Below are positions 50,577 through 59,951 of a stretch of DNA of 64,000 bases, piece by piece. Positions within the stretch are counted from its first letter, which is position 1. Each line of letters begins with the position of its first letter. This stretch comes from Velthaea sp965214335. Its GTDB lineage: Bacteria; Vulcanimicrobiota; Vulcanimicrobiia; Vulcanimicrobiales; Vulcanimicrobiaceae. The translations under genes were made by a program, and so were the position numbers. The DNA is taken from the NCBI GenBank assembly GCA_965214335.1, contig CBDCBO010000008.1, forward strand, positions 434,001-498,000, given 5' to 3'. The notes beneath the pieces are model-generated. The model was not told where the DNA came from. It was given only the letters and a program-made list of their open reading frames with translations, and ran no database searches.

Positions 50577-51098
50577 ATGACCGATGAACAGGACGTTGCC
50601 TCAAGCGCCCCGGTGCGGACGATTCGGGCCACGCGGCCGGACGAGCTCTTAGCATTAAAAGCGGTAATTGACGCAACCGATTTATTTCCATCTGAGCTGC
50701 TCGACGACATGGCTGCTCCATATTTGCGCGGTGAAGCAACCGACGATATGTGGCTTACCGCATGCATACGAGAACGGCCCGTAGCGCTAACCTACTGCGC
50801 TCCGGAGCGTATGACGCAAGGTACCTGGAATCTGTTGCTTCTTGCCGTCCATCCAAATCAGCAGCGGCAAGGCGTCGGCGCCGCGCTCATGCATCGCGTG
50901 GAGGCCATGCTCGAAGCTCTCGGCCAGCGTATTTTGCTCGTCGAGACCTCGGGTTTGCCGGCGTTCGCCGGCACGCGGGCTTTCTACGGACGCATCGGCT
51001 ATCTCGAGGAGGCTCGCATTCGCGATTATTACCAAGCCGGTGACGATAAAATAGTTTTTCGCAAGACCCTCGCTCGACCGGCCAGCGAAAGAAAGTAA
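50577..51098 (+). CDS. GNAT family N-acetyltransferase
   Basis: 173 residues. Core motif LLAVHPNQQRQGVGAALMHRVEA includes the Q-x-x-G-V-G-A acetyl-CoA loop, and the C-terminal FYGRIGYLEEARIRDYYQAGDDKIVF is the typical end of this group (similar to alkaline-phosphatase-type GNATs that act on amines). Substrate unknown. Monocistronic; it stands 172 bases from the convergent MFS gene. Confidence 0.85.
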   Translation: MTDEQDVASSAPVRTIRATRPDELLALKAVIDATDLFPSELLDDMAAPYLRGEATDDMWLTACIRERPVALTYCAPERMTQGTWNLLLLAVHPNQQRQGVGAALMHRVEAMLEALGQRILLVETSGLPAFAGTRAFYGRIGYLEEARIRDYYQAGDDKIVFRKTLARPASERK

Positions 51099-51270
51099 GT
51101 CCAATTCGGAGTTGCATTCAATCCCGGTACGGCACTCTACGCGCGGAGCGGAGCTAACGGCACTGTTTAAGGCGCGACGACGACCGAAACGACCGTCGCC
51201 CTGTTGGACAATCCGGGTAATCTCACTTTAGCGGGCAAAGTTTGCGCAGAGCGGGAGCTTCACAAGCGTA

Positions 51271-52464
51271 TCACGCGCGAGCTAACGACGCCAAATGACC
51301 GCGCAACCATGATACCGGCACCATCGCGACGCAGGCCACCAGCGCGACGATCGCCCATGCCGCGTTGAGCGACATTCGATCGGCGAACAAACCAAAGAGC
51401 GACGGTCCAACCGCCGATGCGGCGAATATCGCCGTCAAGCCGAGACCCAGCGCGCTCGCCGCGCGCTCCGCTCCGCCGACTTCCGACAGCGCGGCGGCCA
51501 TCAGGCCGTTCCAACCGGAAGCCGAAACGCCAAGGAGTGCGCTGGCGAGAAAGAGCGGCGCGATCGCGCCCGGACGCAGCACCGCAAGCATCGCAGCCCC
51601 GATCGAAACAAGCACGCAAATGATCGCGAGTGGCACGAGCCGGTCGCCGCCCAGCCGTCGATCGCTCACGTAGCCCCAGCCGAGCCGGCCGCAAATAGAT
51701 GCGGCGAACGCCGTGGCGAGCGCCGATCCGGCGATGTGCGGCGACACGCGGGCGACGTTCAGCGCGGTAATGGTCAGAAAGCCGTTGAGTACGAATTGGC
51801 AGGCCGACAGCAGCATGCAGGTGAGCGTGACGCCGATAAGTCGCGGGTTGCGTATAAGAATCCGTAGGCCGCGTGCGATCGGCTCCGCTGGCCGCCGCTC
51901 ACGTCCCCCGTCGGACGCTTGTTGATACAGAACGTACGCGATACCGCTGGGCACCGCCACTAAAACGGCGGCAAACACCAGCGCCGCTCGATACCCGCCA
52001 TGGAACGCGAACAGCGGCAACACCAAAGCACCGATCAGTCCGCCGACCGATACACCCGTCTGGCGAATTCCCATCGCAAAGCCACGGTCGCGGTCGAACC
52101 ATGCCAAGATGGCTCGGCCGCCGGCCGGCGTCGAAGCCGCATACCCCGCTCCATACGCTCCGACCATCACGACCAACCAGATATAATTGACGACGAGCGT
52201 GGCGCTCAGTAACGCAACGGTCATGATCGTCGCCGAAACGAGTAGCATGCGGCGCTCGCCCCAGCGATCGGTCAGCACGCCGGCAACGGCGGTAAAACAG
52301 CTGGCGCCGATCAAAATTGCGGAGAAGCTCAGACCGAGTTGCGCCTTCGAGAGCGCGAAGGCGGCGACGAGCACCGGCGACAATGCGCCCAATGCCTGTT
52401 GCACGACCGACGAGCCGGCTTGCGCCGTCGTCATGAGCGTCAACACGCGCCAACGCTCGGTCAT
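51271..52464 (-). CDS. Major facilitator superfamily transporter
   Basis: 397 residues, twelve TM helices. The MFS motif-A loop is visible as GVLTDRWGERRML between helices 2 and 3, and the second-half equivalent GYVSDRRLGGDR. A GIRQTGVSVGGLIGALV stretch matches the CynX/NarK or oxalate-formate-type antiporter branches. Substrate unknown. The gene diverges from the LuxR-type regulator across 263 bases that hold two inverted repeats. Confidence 0.88.
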   Translation of the reverse strand: MTERWRVLTLMTTAQAGSSVVQQALGALSPVLVAAFALSKAQLGLSFSAILIGASCFTAVAGVLTDRWGERRMLLVSATIMTVALLSATLVVNYIWLVVMVGAYGAGYAASTPAGGRAILAWFDRDRGFAMGIRQTGVSVGGLIGALVLPLFAFHGGYRAALVFAAVLVAVPSGIAYVLYQQASDGGRERRPAEPIARGLRILIRNPRLIGVTLTCMLLSACQFVLNGFLTITALNVARVSPHIAGSALATAFAASICGRLGWGYVSDRRLGGDRLVPLAIICVLVSIGAAMLAVLRPGAIAPLFLASALLGVSASGWNGLMAAALSEVGGAERAASALGLGLTAIFAASAVGPSLFGLFADRMSLNAAWAIVALVACVAMVPVSWLRGHLASLARA

Positions 52465-52595
52465 GTGGCCAACGCCTCTCGACGAAGCGACGCCGTCACA
52501 CCGCCGGCATGATCCGACTCAATCGAGCCGCCGGCCGAACATTCGCAGGTGGTATGCAGGTGGAAAAGGTCTCCTGTTCATGTGCCATGAGTCAC

Positions 52596-52629
52596 TCGAC
52601 AATTGTTTAGCTTAGGTAAAAAATCCTAA
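52596..52629 (+). promoter_or_regulatory. Candidate promoter with inverted repeat
   Basis: TCGACA (52596-52601), a 17-base spacer and AAAAAT (52619-52624) give a weak promoter for the LuxR-type gene. The inverted repeat TTAGG (52612-52616)/CCTAA (52625-52629) sits over the -10, the position for an operator. Symmetry is seen; function inferred. Confidence 0.3.
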
Positions 52630-52680
52630 TTTTTGAGAAGTCCGCTTAGGACGCTCTTGCTCTACCATACGTCCATACCT

Positions 52681-52699
52681 CGTCGGTTTTTTCCCGACG
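52681..52699 (+). promoter_or_regulatory. Leader hairpin before LuxR-type gene
   Basis: CGTCGG (52681-52686) and CCGACG (52694-52699) form a six-pair stem with a T-rich seven-base loop, 28 bases before the ATG at 52728. The T-rich part is in the loop, so this is not a standard terminator. Confidence 0.35.
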
Positions 52700-52727
52700 C
52701 GCCATTCGGTGGAAGCAGGAGAATAAC

Positions 52728-53372
52728 ATGATCGCCCAAGATTTGACCCCGCTCAAGACCTTCGTCGTCGAACGCCAATCCCTCATTGCGAAGGCGCTAC
52801 ATTCGTTCCTCGATGAGAACCCGCTGATCCGCGTCGTCGGTGACGCGCCGTCGGTACGCGTTGAAGATCTGCAGCGCACGCGCCCCGACCTGATCGTTTT
52901 CGGACTCGACAACGCCCTGCACGATGTCACCGAAGCACTCGCTCTCGCTCGCAGCGTTTGCCCGAACGTCCGTTTCTGCGTCCTATCGAGCTTCGCAAAC
53001 TCCGACGTCATGCAGCGCAGCATCGCCTCGGGCGCCGACGGCTTCGTCGTCAAAGATATCTCGCCGAGCGAACTCGATGTTGCATTCCGCGTCCTGGCCA
53101 GCGGTTCGTCGTACGTCGATCCGCGCGTCGCGGGCGGCATGCTCAAACGACGCTACGAGGCCAACGCCGGTTCGGCAATTAGCGATCTCACCACCCGTGA
53201 AGCAGACATTTTACGCCTCATTGCGGGCGGCTTAGCGAATAAAGAAATCGGCGCCAAGCTGCAATTGTCGGAAAAGACGATCAAGAACTACGTTAGCCGA
53301 ATCCTCTCGAAGCTGAACGTATCGGCTCGCACGCAAGCCGCCGTGTACGCAATCAAAGCCGGATTCGTTTAA
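52728..53372 (+). CDS. LuxR/NarL-family regulator with atypical receiver
   Basis: 214 residues. The N-terminal domain is receiver-like: FVVERQSLIAKALHSFL instead of the usual VDD, PDLIVFGLDN with Gly59 where the phospho-accepting Asp is expected, and FVVKDISPSEL with the conserved Lys. The C-terminal LuxR helix-turn-helix is intact: LTTREADILRLIAGGLANKEIG and SEKTIKNYVSRILSKLNV (cut by family). Strong ribosome site AGGAG eight bases upstream. No kinase is nearby. Likely controlled other than by phosphorylation. Confidence 0.88.
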   Translation: MIAQDLTPLKTFVVERQSLIAKALHSFLDENPLIRVVGDAPSVRVEDLQRTRPDLIVFGLDNALHDVTEALALARSVCPNVRFCVLSSFANSDVMQRSIASGADGFVVKDISPSELDVAFRVLASGSSYVDPRVAGGMLKRRYEANAGSAISDLTTREADILRLIAGGLANKEIGAKLQLSEKTIKNYVSRILSKLNVSARTQAAVYAIKAGFV

Positions 53373-53763
53373 ACGCGCGTTAGCGGCAATCAAAACAGGA
53401 CCGACCCTCCGCAGTAAGCGCAGTTCCCCTACCCGGGGGTTGATGTTGATGATCCGATTCAGTTTCCGGGACATGTTTGAGATAAGATACCGGCGGTTTT
53501 ATGTGCACGCTGTCGCCCTTTGTTGAGACGCTATGTGCAAGGGTGGATGAGGCGAGCGATAATTGGCGGCCAGCGGGTCAGCGAATGTCCCGGCCCATAG
53601 TTCGGAGAGCTTCTCTGAGGTCACAACTTTTACACCGCGCTGGAAGCGGTCTGCAACGATACGGAAAATATGAGCGAAGATCGTGTTGAGCGGCGTGAAG
53701 CCGAGCTATCAAAAATAATGAGATTAGCTCTCAGGTGACGCTCGTTGATTCGGAGGTCAGCGA
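53373..53763. other. 391-base region upstream of the orphan gene
   Basis: AT-richer than the surroundings. A 22-codon frame from ATG 53670 (MSEDRVERREAELSKIMRL) ends at 53738, with no clear ribosome site; it may be noise. The next gene start (GTG 53764) has GGAGG at good spacing. No integrase or terminal repeat seen. Confidence 0.35.
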
Positions 53764-54645
53764 GTGCCGAAGTACGTTGCGATAACGAGACAAGCAATCT
53801 CTGGCGAGCACGGCATGTTCACGCAAACATGCGTTGATTCAATAAACTTCTTTCCCAGAAATTCGTATGACGCACTAAACTTGGAAGCCGCCCTCTCATT
53901 GAGGGCCAAAGAGGCAACGAACATCAATAGCGAGCTGGAAGAACGTATCTGGACGTTGACCGAGCCCATCAATGGTCAGTATCCGCGACCGTGGATGACG
54001 ACTTTGGCCGCCCCTGCGGACGCGAAGATTTTCATCGTTGGATTCAACCAGGCCACCGAGTATCCAGCGAGCATAGTCGGGACACACGATCATTTCGTCG
54101 ACGCACTGTTTAACAGAAAAGGGCAAACTTGCCGTGCTCTCTATAACAGAGTCCGTGCGGACGATGGTCCATCTCCGACGCGCAATAATATCGATTCGCT
54201 AACGACGCTTCTTGGAAGGGCGGGGCTGCACAAGGTCTTGGAAACAAATGTTATCTGTTATTCGTCAAAAGATGCAGCTGAATTATCCGACCCGATGCAT
54301 AACGGCGGCTACGAACGCGGCAGTGACATATTTCGATCCATCTTCGATTTCATTCGCCCACCCGTACTGATCGTAGACGGGAAAAAAGCTCTCAAGACAT
54401 TTGTTAGGCTGGTCGGCGCCGGTAGTGAATTAAAGGCATTGGTGGGCGCTAATTTGCCTCCAGATAAGACCGGACCGATAACGATCGCGAAGGCGCGGCT
54501 CAAGAGTCCGCAATACGACAATTACGATCCGGTCGTTTACGCGATGCGAAGCCTCGGGCAGCCTGAATTTAACAAGTGGAAAGCCCGTTCAGCGGCCTAT
54601 TTTGTGAAACTTGTCGAGGACATCGGCAACGAACTTTCCGCCTAA
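53764..54645 (+). CDS. Orphan protein, possible uracil-DNA-glycosylase-like fold
   Basis: 293 residues, GTG start with GGAGG upstream. Codon use is clearly different from neighbours (frequent AGA/AGG, ATA, A/T-ending codons), suggesting recent acquisition. No family recognised with confidence. The arrangement IFIVGFNQATEYP, then LETNVICYSS in the middle and FIRPPVLIVDGKKAL later is reminiscent of the UDG superfamily (G-x-N-P-x loop, strand with T-N, then the strand V-I-V-x-G), but no catalytic motif is secure. It stands alone between a regulator and a dehydrogenase gene. May be a defence or DNA-modification-related protein. Confidence 0.6.
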   Translation: MPKYVAITRQAISGEHGMFTQTCVDSINFFPRNSYDALNLEAALSLRAKEATNINSELEERIWTLTEPINGQYPRPWMTTLAAPADAKIFIVGFNQATEYPASIVGTHDHFVDALFNRKGQTCRALYNRVRADDGPSPTRNNIDSLTTLLGRAGLHKVLETNVICYSSKDAAELSDPMHNGGYERGSDIFRSIFDFIRPPVLIVDGKKALKTFVRLVGAGSELKALVGANLPPDKTGPITIAKARLKSPQYDNYDPVVYAMRSLGQPEFNKWKARSAAYFVKLVEDIGNELSA

Positions 54646-54737
54646 CGCCGGCGCTAAGGGCTATGTAGACTGCGCACTGGTGCGACTTGCGGGGCTCCAG
54701 GGGCGGCCCGGTCGCCCGCTCGAAGTTTCGCGGAATT

Positions 54738-56132
54738 TCAGGCCCGTGCGCCAAGCCAGTCTTCGGCTCGCGCGACCGCGGCGCGAATTGCCGCTTCAAG
54801 CTTCGGATTTGTCGCTAAGGTGCCCCACAATTGGCGCTCGGTGCAAAACCAGCCCAGCGGATCGGCGGATTCGAGCATGGCATGCACCGCGGCTATATCC
54901 ATGACGCCGTCGTGATACGCGAACGGCAATTCTCCGCGGTGCCAGCGCATTAAGAAAAGATAGAACAGCGCCGGCAACATCGCCGTCGAGGCAAGCGATC
55001 GATCGCGCTCCAATAACTGGGTGAGCGTCGGAACGATAAAGCCCGGCATCTTCGAGAACCCGTCCGCCGCCACGCGCGCATTCGTATCGGCGATGAATGG
55101 ATTGCCGAACCGCTCGAGTACGACGTCACGGTACGCGCGTAAGTCCAGCGGACTGGGCGTCAAACAGGGAATGACGTCGTCGGTAATATAGTCAAAAGCC
55201 AACTCGCGCACTTCGCGGTCGGCCGTGCCTTCGTGAATATACTCATAGCCTAACAGCGTTCCGGCCCACGCAATGCAGCTATGACTCGAGTTGAGAATGC
55301 GGATCTTGGCTTCCTCGTACGGGAGCACCGAACTCACCAGTTCCGCGCCGGCACGTTCCCAGGGCGGCCGACCGGCGCAGAAATCATCTTCAAGCACCCA
55401 TTGAATGAAGCTTTCGCCCATCACCGGGCAGGCGTCGTCGAAACCGGTGGCGGCGCGCACGCGTTGCGCGACGTCCGGACTCGGGCGCGGCGTGATCCGG
55501 TCGACCATTGAGTTGGGAGCAGTGGTTTGCTCGACGACGAAGCGCCGCACGTCGTGCTCGGATCGGCGTTCGAGAAACTCGAGCAATCCGGCACGGAAGC
55601 GCTCGCCGTTGCTGCGCAGGTTATCGCAATTCAACAACGTCACCTGACCCGACCCGCGCTCCATGCGCGCCCGCAGGATACCGCTGAGCGCGCCGTAGAT
55701 CGTGCGTTTTGCGCCGCTGAGGTCGGCCGCGAGATCGGGATTGGTGAGATCGAGATGATGGTGTTCGTCGAGATAATAGCCGCTCTCGGTGACGGTGAAT
55801 GAGATGATGCGCGTGTTGGGCCGCGCACCGACCTCGGTTAACCCGGTGAGCTCCGCGTCCCACGGCACGATGTGCCGGATCGAGCGTATCAGCTCGTATT
55901 CGCGCTGTCCGTCGGGCGTGACCGTTTCAAGGGTGTAGGCTCCGTTTTGTTTCGCGAGCGCCTCGAGCAACGGGACCATGTCGCTGCGGATACTCGCCGC
56001 CGCTAACGACCAATCCGTGTCGCCTTGCTCGATGAGCCGGTTGAGATACCAGGCTTGGTGTGCTCGATGGAACGACCCGATCCCGATGTGCAGGATCAGG
56101 GGCGCCGCTGCGGCGCCGTGTGGCTCTTGCAT
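54738..56132 (-). CDS. Mannitol dehydrogenase family polyol/hexuronate oxidoreductase
   Basis: 464 residues. NAD-binding start LILHIGIGSFHRAHQAWYLN, VTLLNCDNLRSNGE in the N-domain, and the catalytic C-domain with KIRILNSSHSCIAWAG (Lys-x5-Asn-x2-His). Family includes mannitol 2-dehydrogenase, D-arabinitol dehydrogenase, fructuronate and tagaturonate reductases; the FHRAHQ signature does not separate them. It begins 16 bases after the PuuD-like gene stop, so is probably co-transcribed. Confidence 0.87.
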   Translation of the reverse strand: MQEPHGAAAAPLILHIGIGSFHRAHQAWYLNRLIEQGDTDWSLAAASIRSDMVPLLEALAKQNGAYTLETVTPDGQREYELIRSIRHIVPWDAELTGLTEVGARPNTRIISFTVTESGYYLDEHHHLDLTNPDLAADLSGAKRTIYGALSGILRARMERGSGQVTLLNCDNLRSNGERFRAGLLEFLERRSEHDVRRFVVEQTTAPNSMVDRITPRPSPDVAQRVRAATGFDDACPVMGESFIQWVLEDDFCAGRPPWERAGAELVSSVLPYEEAKIRILNSSHSCIAWAGTLLGYEYIHEGTADREVRELAFDYITDDVIPCLTPSPLDLRAYRDVVLERFGNPFIADTNARVAADGFSKMPGFIVPTLTQLLERDRSLASTAMLPALFYLFLMRWHRGELPFAYHDGVMDIAAVHAMLESADPLGWFCTERQLWGTLATNPKLEAAIRAAVARAEDWLGARA

Positions 56133-56147
56133 AGAAGTATTCCTCGC

Positions 56148-56867
56148 CTAACGCCGGGCCGCTTCGCCGAAGCTTGCCGCAGCAGATATGAACGCTTTAA
56201 AGATGGCTGCGCTAACACCGCCATCATCGCTCAGGGTTGACTCGGGATGCCATTGCACGGCCAGCCAAAACGGCGATGCAAAGTGCGCTTCGACCGCCTC
56301 GACGATGCCGTCCGGCGTTGAACCAACAACGCGCAGATCGGGCGCCACCGCAGCGATGCTTTGATGGTGTCGCGAACCCGTCGACACCGGCCCGGGTCCG
56401 GTAATCGACGCAAGCAAAGAATTCGGCGCGATTGCCACGCGATGACCTGCGATGAGCCCGCGAACGGTTTGGCCGTCCGCTTCCCGGCGGTGCAGCGCGG
56501 CGGTCGACGGACCAAATTCGGCGGCAATATCCGGCACCAACGAGCCGCCGAAGGCAACGTTCGCGACTTGCAGACCGCGGCAGATACACAGCGTCGGAAC
56601 GTTATGCTCGCGGGCGCGGCGGACGAGCGCTAACTCGAAGGCGTCACGCCGTTCATCGATCTCGGTTGCCAACGCGGACGCCGCTCCGTAGTGCCGCGGA
56701 TCGACATCTCCGCCGCCCGACACCAAAACGCCCGCAACCCCGCTGAGTTGCGTATCGATCGAGGCCGCATCGAACTTGAGAAACTGCGGCGAGCCGCCGG
56801 CCGCCACGACGGCTCGTGCGTATTCGCCGTCCGTGCCCGTCGTCGTAGACACGGCAATGACGGTCAT
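56148..56867 (-). CDS. Class I glutamine-amidotransferase-like hydrolase (PuuD type)
   Basis: 239 residues. Nucleophile Cys in PTLCICRGLQVANV, followed by the HxE pair in LAVQWHPESTL, and GVLVSGGGDVDPRHYG at the front. This pattern matches gamma-glutamyl-GABA hydrolase PuuD, of putrescine breakdown. Stop overlaps nothing; its start overlaps the S10 peptidase stop by four bases (ATGA). No other puu genes are visible, so the substrate could be another gamma-glutamyl compound. Confidence 0.87.
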   Translation of the reverse strand: MTVIAVSTTTGTDGEYARAVVAAGGSPQFLKFDAASIDTQLSGVAGVLVSGGGDVDPRHYGAASALATEIDERRDAFELALVRRAREHNVPTLCICRGLQVANVAFGGSLVPDIAAEFGPSTAALHRREADGQTVRGLIAGHRVAIAPNSLLASITGPGPVSTGSRHHQSIAAVAPDLRVVGSTPDGIVEAVEAHFASPFWLAVQWHPESTLSDDGGVSAAIFKAFISAAASFGEAARR

Positions 56868-58381
56868 CGCGCGGTCGCGCCCCGAATAAACGCCTCGATA
56901 TCGGTACGCAGCGCTCGGCGCGCGGCGGGTTCGAGATAGATCATGTGACCGGATTCATAATAGCCGAAAGTGACATGCGAGCGGAGCGCGGGATCGAGTC
57001 CCAGATGATGCAAATCTTTTTCCGTACCGAAGAACGGCGTCGCTAAATCATAATACCCGTTGGCCGAAAAAACGCGTAATGCGGGATTGCGGGTAAGCGC
57101 CTGCGCCAGATCCGGCAACACGTTGGGCAACTGTACCTGACCGAGCCCGACATCAGCCGCATCGCGGGTGAGATTCCACGCCGGGCCAATTTCGGCGTAG
57201 TTGAACGGCAAATACCGGTCGTCGGTGCTGAAGTGCAGATCGTCGCGAATATACCGATTGAACTCGCTGACAAACGCATCGGCGATCCCGGCATCGAGCG
57301 TCGGATCGTAGGCTGGTGAGTCGGCGTTGCGATCCAGATCGTAGCCCACAAAACGTCCATCGAGCCGGCCCGTCAATCGGCTTCGGCCGCGCAGCAGTTC
57401 CTTTTCAAAGCGCGTCGGGTCGATGCGCAGGTCGGCCCGATCGATATACGCTTCATCGAGCCCCGTATACCGATGCAACTGTGCAATCGTCGTGCGCCGC
57501 GTTTGAGCATCGAGTTGATCGCCCGCCAGCAACGCCGTTGCGTACGGTCCCGCCGCGAACGCACGCACCTCGGCTAAAAACGGAACGAGTTGCGCGGGCG
57601 GCGGGCCGGGTAACGCGTGATGGAACCAGGCGACCGCTGCTTCCGAAGGCAGAAACGCGACGTTCGACATTTCATCGCCCGGCAAGGCCGGATCGAGCGC
57701 CGCCAGATTAAGCGCGGAACTGATCAATACCACGCCGTTGATACCGACGCCGCCGATTTGCAGGCGGTCGACGACGTTTGCCGCGCGAGTCGTACCGTAC
57801 GATTCGCCGATGAGAAACTTGGGCGAACCCCAGCGGTCGTGCTCCGTGAGCCAGCGTTCGATGAATTGGGCGAAAGCCCGCGCGTCCTGGTCGACGCCGT
57901 AGTAGTCGTCCTTTTTGCCTTTGCCGCCGATTCGGCTATAACCGGTTCCCGGAGCATCGACGAAAATGAGGTCGGTCGCATCGAGCAAAGTGCCGTCGTT
58001 GGGCACCAGGCGCGCGGGCGGCACGATTGCGCCGGTGCCGTTGATTGCAACCCGCAGCGGCGCGAAGGAACCCATGTGCAGCCACAGCGACGATGAGCCC
58101 GGTCCACCGTTCCACAGAAACGCAACGGGTCGGGCCGCACGCGCGACGGCGTCACGAGTATACGCGACGGAGAAAAGGCGCGCACCCGGCTCACCCGCTT
58201 TCGTCTTGAGCGTGGTATAGCCCGCGGTCGCCGTATATCGGAGATGCAGATTCGTCAGACCGAGGTCGTGATGCGTAACGGCGGTAGCCGTTTGCGGCAA
58301 CGGCACCTCATCGGCGCGTGCCGGCAGAATCGACGCCAGAGCAAACACGGTTACGACAATAGCGGCGATTCGCGAAACCAC
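56864..58381 (-). CDS. Secreted S10 serine carboxypeptidase
   Basis: 505 residues with signal peptide (IAAIVVTVFALASILPARA). Alpha/beta-hydrolase: oxyanion region FLWNGGPGSSSLWLHMGSF, nucleophile Ser in LIGESYGTTRAAN, Asp in SANGYYDLATPFFG, and His in YYESGHMIYLEP. Eukaryote-type S10 enzymes are frequent in acidic-soil bacteria and act at low pH. GTG start, no strong ribosome site. First gene of a three-gene run with PuuD and the polyol dehydrogenase, which could be catabolic for peptides or amino-acid derivatives. Confidence 0.9.
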   Translation of the reverse strand: MVSRIAAIVVTVFALASILPARADEVPLPQTATAVTHHDLGLTNLHLRYTATAGYTTLKTKAGEPGARLFSVAYTRDAVARAARPVAFLWNGGPGSSSLWLHMGSFAPLRVAINGTGAIVPPARLVPNDGTLLDATDLIFVDAPGTGYSRIGGKGKKDDYYGVDQDARAFAQFIERWLTEHDRWGSPKFLIGESYGTTRAANVVDRLQIGGVGINGVVLISSALNLAALDPALPGDEMSNVAFLPSEAAVAWFHHALPGPPPAQLVPFLAEVRAFAAGPYATALLAGDQLDAQTRRTTIAQLHRYTGLDEAYIDRADLRIDPTRFEKELLRGRSRLTGRLDGRFVGYDLDRNADSPAYDPTLDAGIADAFVSEFNRYIRDDLHFSTDDRYLPFNYAEIGPAWNLTRDAADVGLGQVQLPNVLPDLAQALTRNPALRVFSANGYYDLATPFFGTEKDLHHLGLDPALRSHVTFGYYESGHMIYLEPAARRALRTDIEAFIRGATAR

Positions 58382-58462
58382 GCAACGTCGCTTCGCGCGC
58401 CGGCGAAACAGACCTTGAACGCCGCCGGCATGTGTCGAGGAACGGACGCCTCGGCGCCAGCC

Positions 58463-58921
58463 TTACAGTTTCGGTACGACTGTCTTTGCCAGCGCGATCG
58501 TGCGCAGGGCGCCGGCGCCATTGGTATCCGGGCTCAAGAGTGAGAACGCGTACATCGAACTGCCCTTGAGCACATAGATCATCGAACCTAAGCGCTGAGC
58601 ACGATCACCGATGCCGGGTAATTGCATCGCCGGGGTATCTTGCGTCATTGGACTCGTGATCGTCGCCTGGTATACTCTTCGAGCTTCGGCGGCCGACGAG
58701 AAGGGCTCGACCGTAACGACGAGGCTGCGGAAAGCCGCACTTTTGTACGCGCAACTCGCTGCTCCGAGCGTTCGGGCTTTCGTTCGGATTACCGGCTGGC
58801 CCACGGCTTTCGTGGCTTCCGCGAACGTAGCGATTTTGCACGGATCGACCGCCGCCGAACCTATCGACGGACGAGCAGCTAGCATCGCGCCAGCGATGAT
58901 TACGAAAGCGACTATTTTCAT
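58463..58921 (-). CDS. Small secreted protein with two Cys
   Basis: 152 residues. Signal peptide (VAFVIIAGAMLAARPSIGSAA), then a mature domain of about 130 residues starting VDPCKIATFAEATKAVGQP, with a second Cys in GAASCAYKSAAFRSLVVTVE, likely a disulfide. The pattern recalls the DUF3558-type start D-P-C-x-L-x-x-x-E-A, but family placement is weak. ATG 58921 has GGAG six bases upstream, and separates it clearly from a long antisense-like extension. Confidence 0.75.
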   Translation of the reverse strand: MKIVAFVIIAGAMLAARPSIGSAAVDPCKIATFAEATKAVGQPVIRTKARTLGAASCAYKSAAFRSLVVTVEPFSSAAEARRVYQATITSPMTQDTPAMQLPGIGDRAQRLGSMIYVLKGSSMYAFSLLSPDTNGAGALRTIALAKTVVPKL

Positions 58922-59061
58922 TGTATCTCCAGTTTGGTGGTACGCCGGCTTAGCCGGCTGCGGTGACGGTGCCTTGAATTCGGTTCGAGGCATCGAGCGG
59001 GCAAAGCCGAGGTGCTTCACTTGGCAGCGCGTCGGCCTTACCGGCTTTAAGCGCAATACTC

Positions 59062-59951
59062 TTACTTAACAGGCGTTGCCGCCGCGGCCGCTACTGTGGC
59101 TTGGTCGAGTGTGCGGCGACCGCCACCGTAGAAGGCATGATCGCCGATAACGCTCATCACGACAACGGCTTGCGCGCGAGTAACGGGAAGTTGTGGGCGC
59201 AACAGCGCCGCCGAGCCGAACACGAGACTGAAGCTCGTTTGTCCACCGCCGTCGCCGGTCGCAATACCGGGAACGTACGTCTTGGTGACGAGCGCTTTGT
59301 CTTTCCAGGGCGCCATTGCCGTATTGCGCGCGTAGTCGACGCCTTTCGCAAGTCCGGCATCAACGGTTCCTCGATCGAAAACGTTCTTGATTGCGAACAT
59401 CTGTTCGCGCGTCAATGCTCGATTAGGCCAAAACAATTTGTCGGGAAAGCCGACGGAATAGCCGCATCTTGCATGCCTTGTATGTATGGAAGCTCCGGAT
59501 CGTCCGTTTTGATATCCGGGAAAGCCGACGTTTCTGTCGAGTCGGCGAGATTGATGCGTTTCGCCGGCGTGTCGGCCCACAGCAGATTGTTTGCTCGTAC
59601 GAGCCAGCGAATGAAGTCTCGACGCAACACCGCTGCCCCGGGCCGAAATTCGCCGGAAACGGGATCGATGGCGCCCAATTGCGCGAATCCGACAATCTGT
59701 TTGTAGCCGTTGACACCGGCAATATCCGTGAACGACGGCGGCGCCGCCGTCGGCAGAGCTCCGGGGGCGATCGGCGCAGTTGTTGCCGCGCTCGCGTCGG
59801 CGTCGCTCGCGACAACACTTGGTGCGCTCGTTGCCTGAGCCACCGACGTAGCGTTCCTCGCACAAGCGCTTCCGCCAACGAGCAAGGCCACCGCGATAAA
59901 AGCCGACCGGGTGCGCAACGTTCGCAACATTACGAGTGCACGGCGCCGCAT
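59062..59951 (-). pseudogene. SLH-domain lipoprotein-like gene broken by a frameshift
   Basis: Two frames together encode one SLH protein of about 296 residues. The first frame (from ATG 59951, or 59930) has a signal peptide (FIAVALLVGGSAC), a Pro/Ala/Thr linker, and an SLH-like segment ending LPYIQGMQDAAIPS; it stops at 59412. The second frame resumes GFPDKLFWPNRALTREQMFA, the second half of an SLH repeat, to the end at 59062. Adding one G at about 59450 (TCGGC to TCGGGC) joins them. Could be a real mutation, an assembly error or programmed shifting. An intact gene would anchor a protein to cell-wall polymer. Confidence 0.7.
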
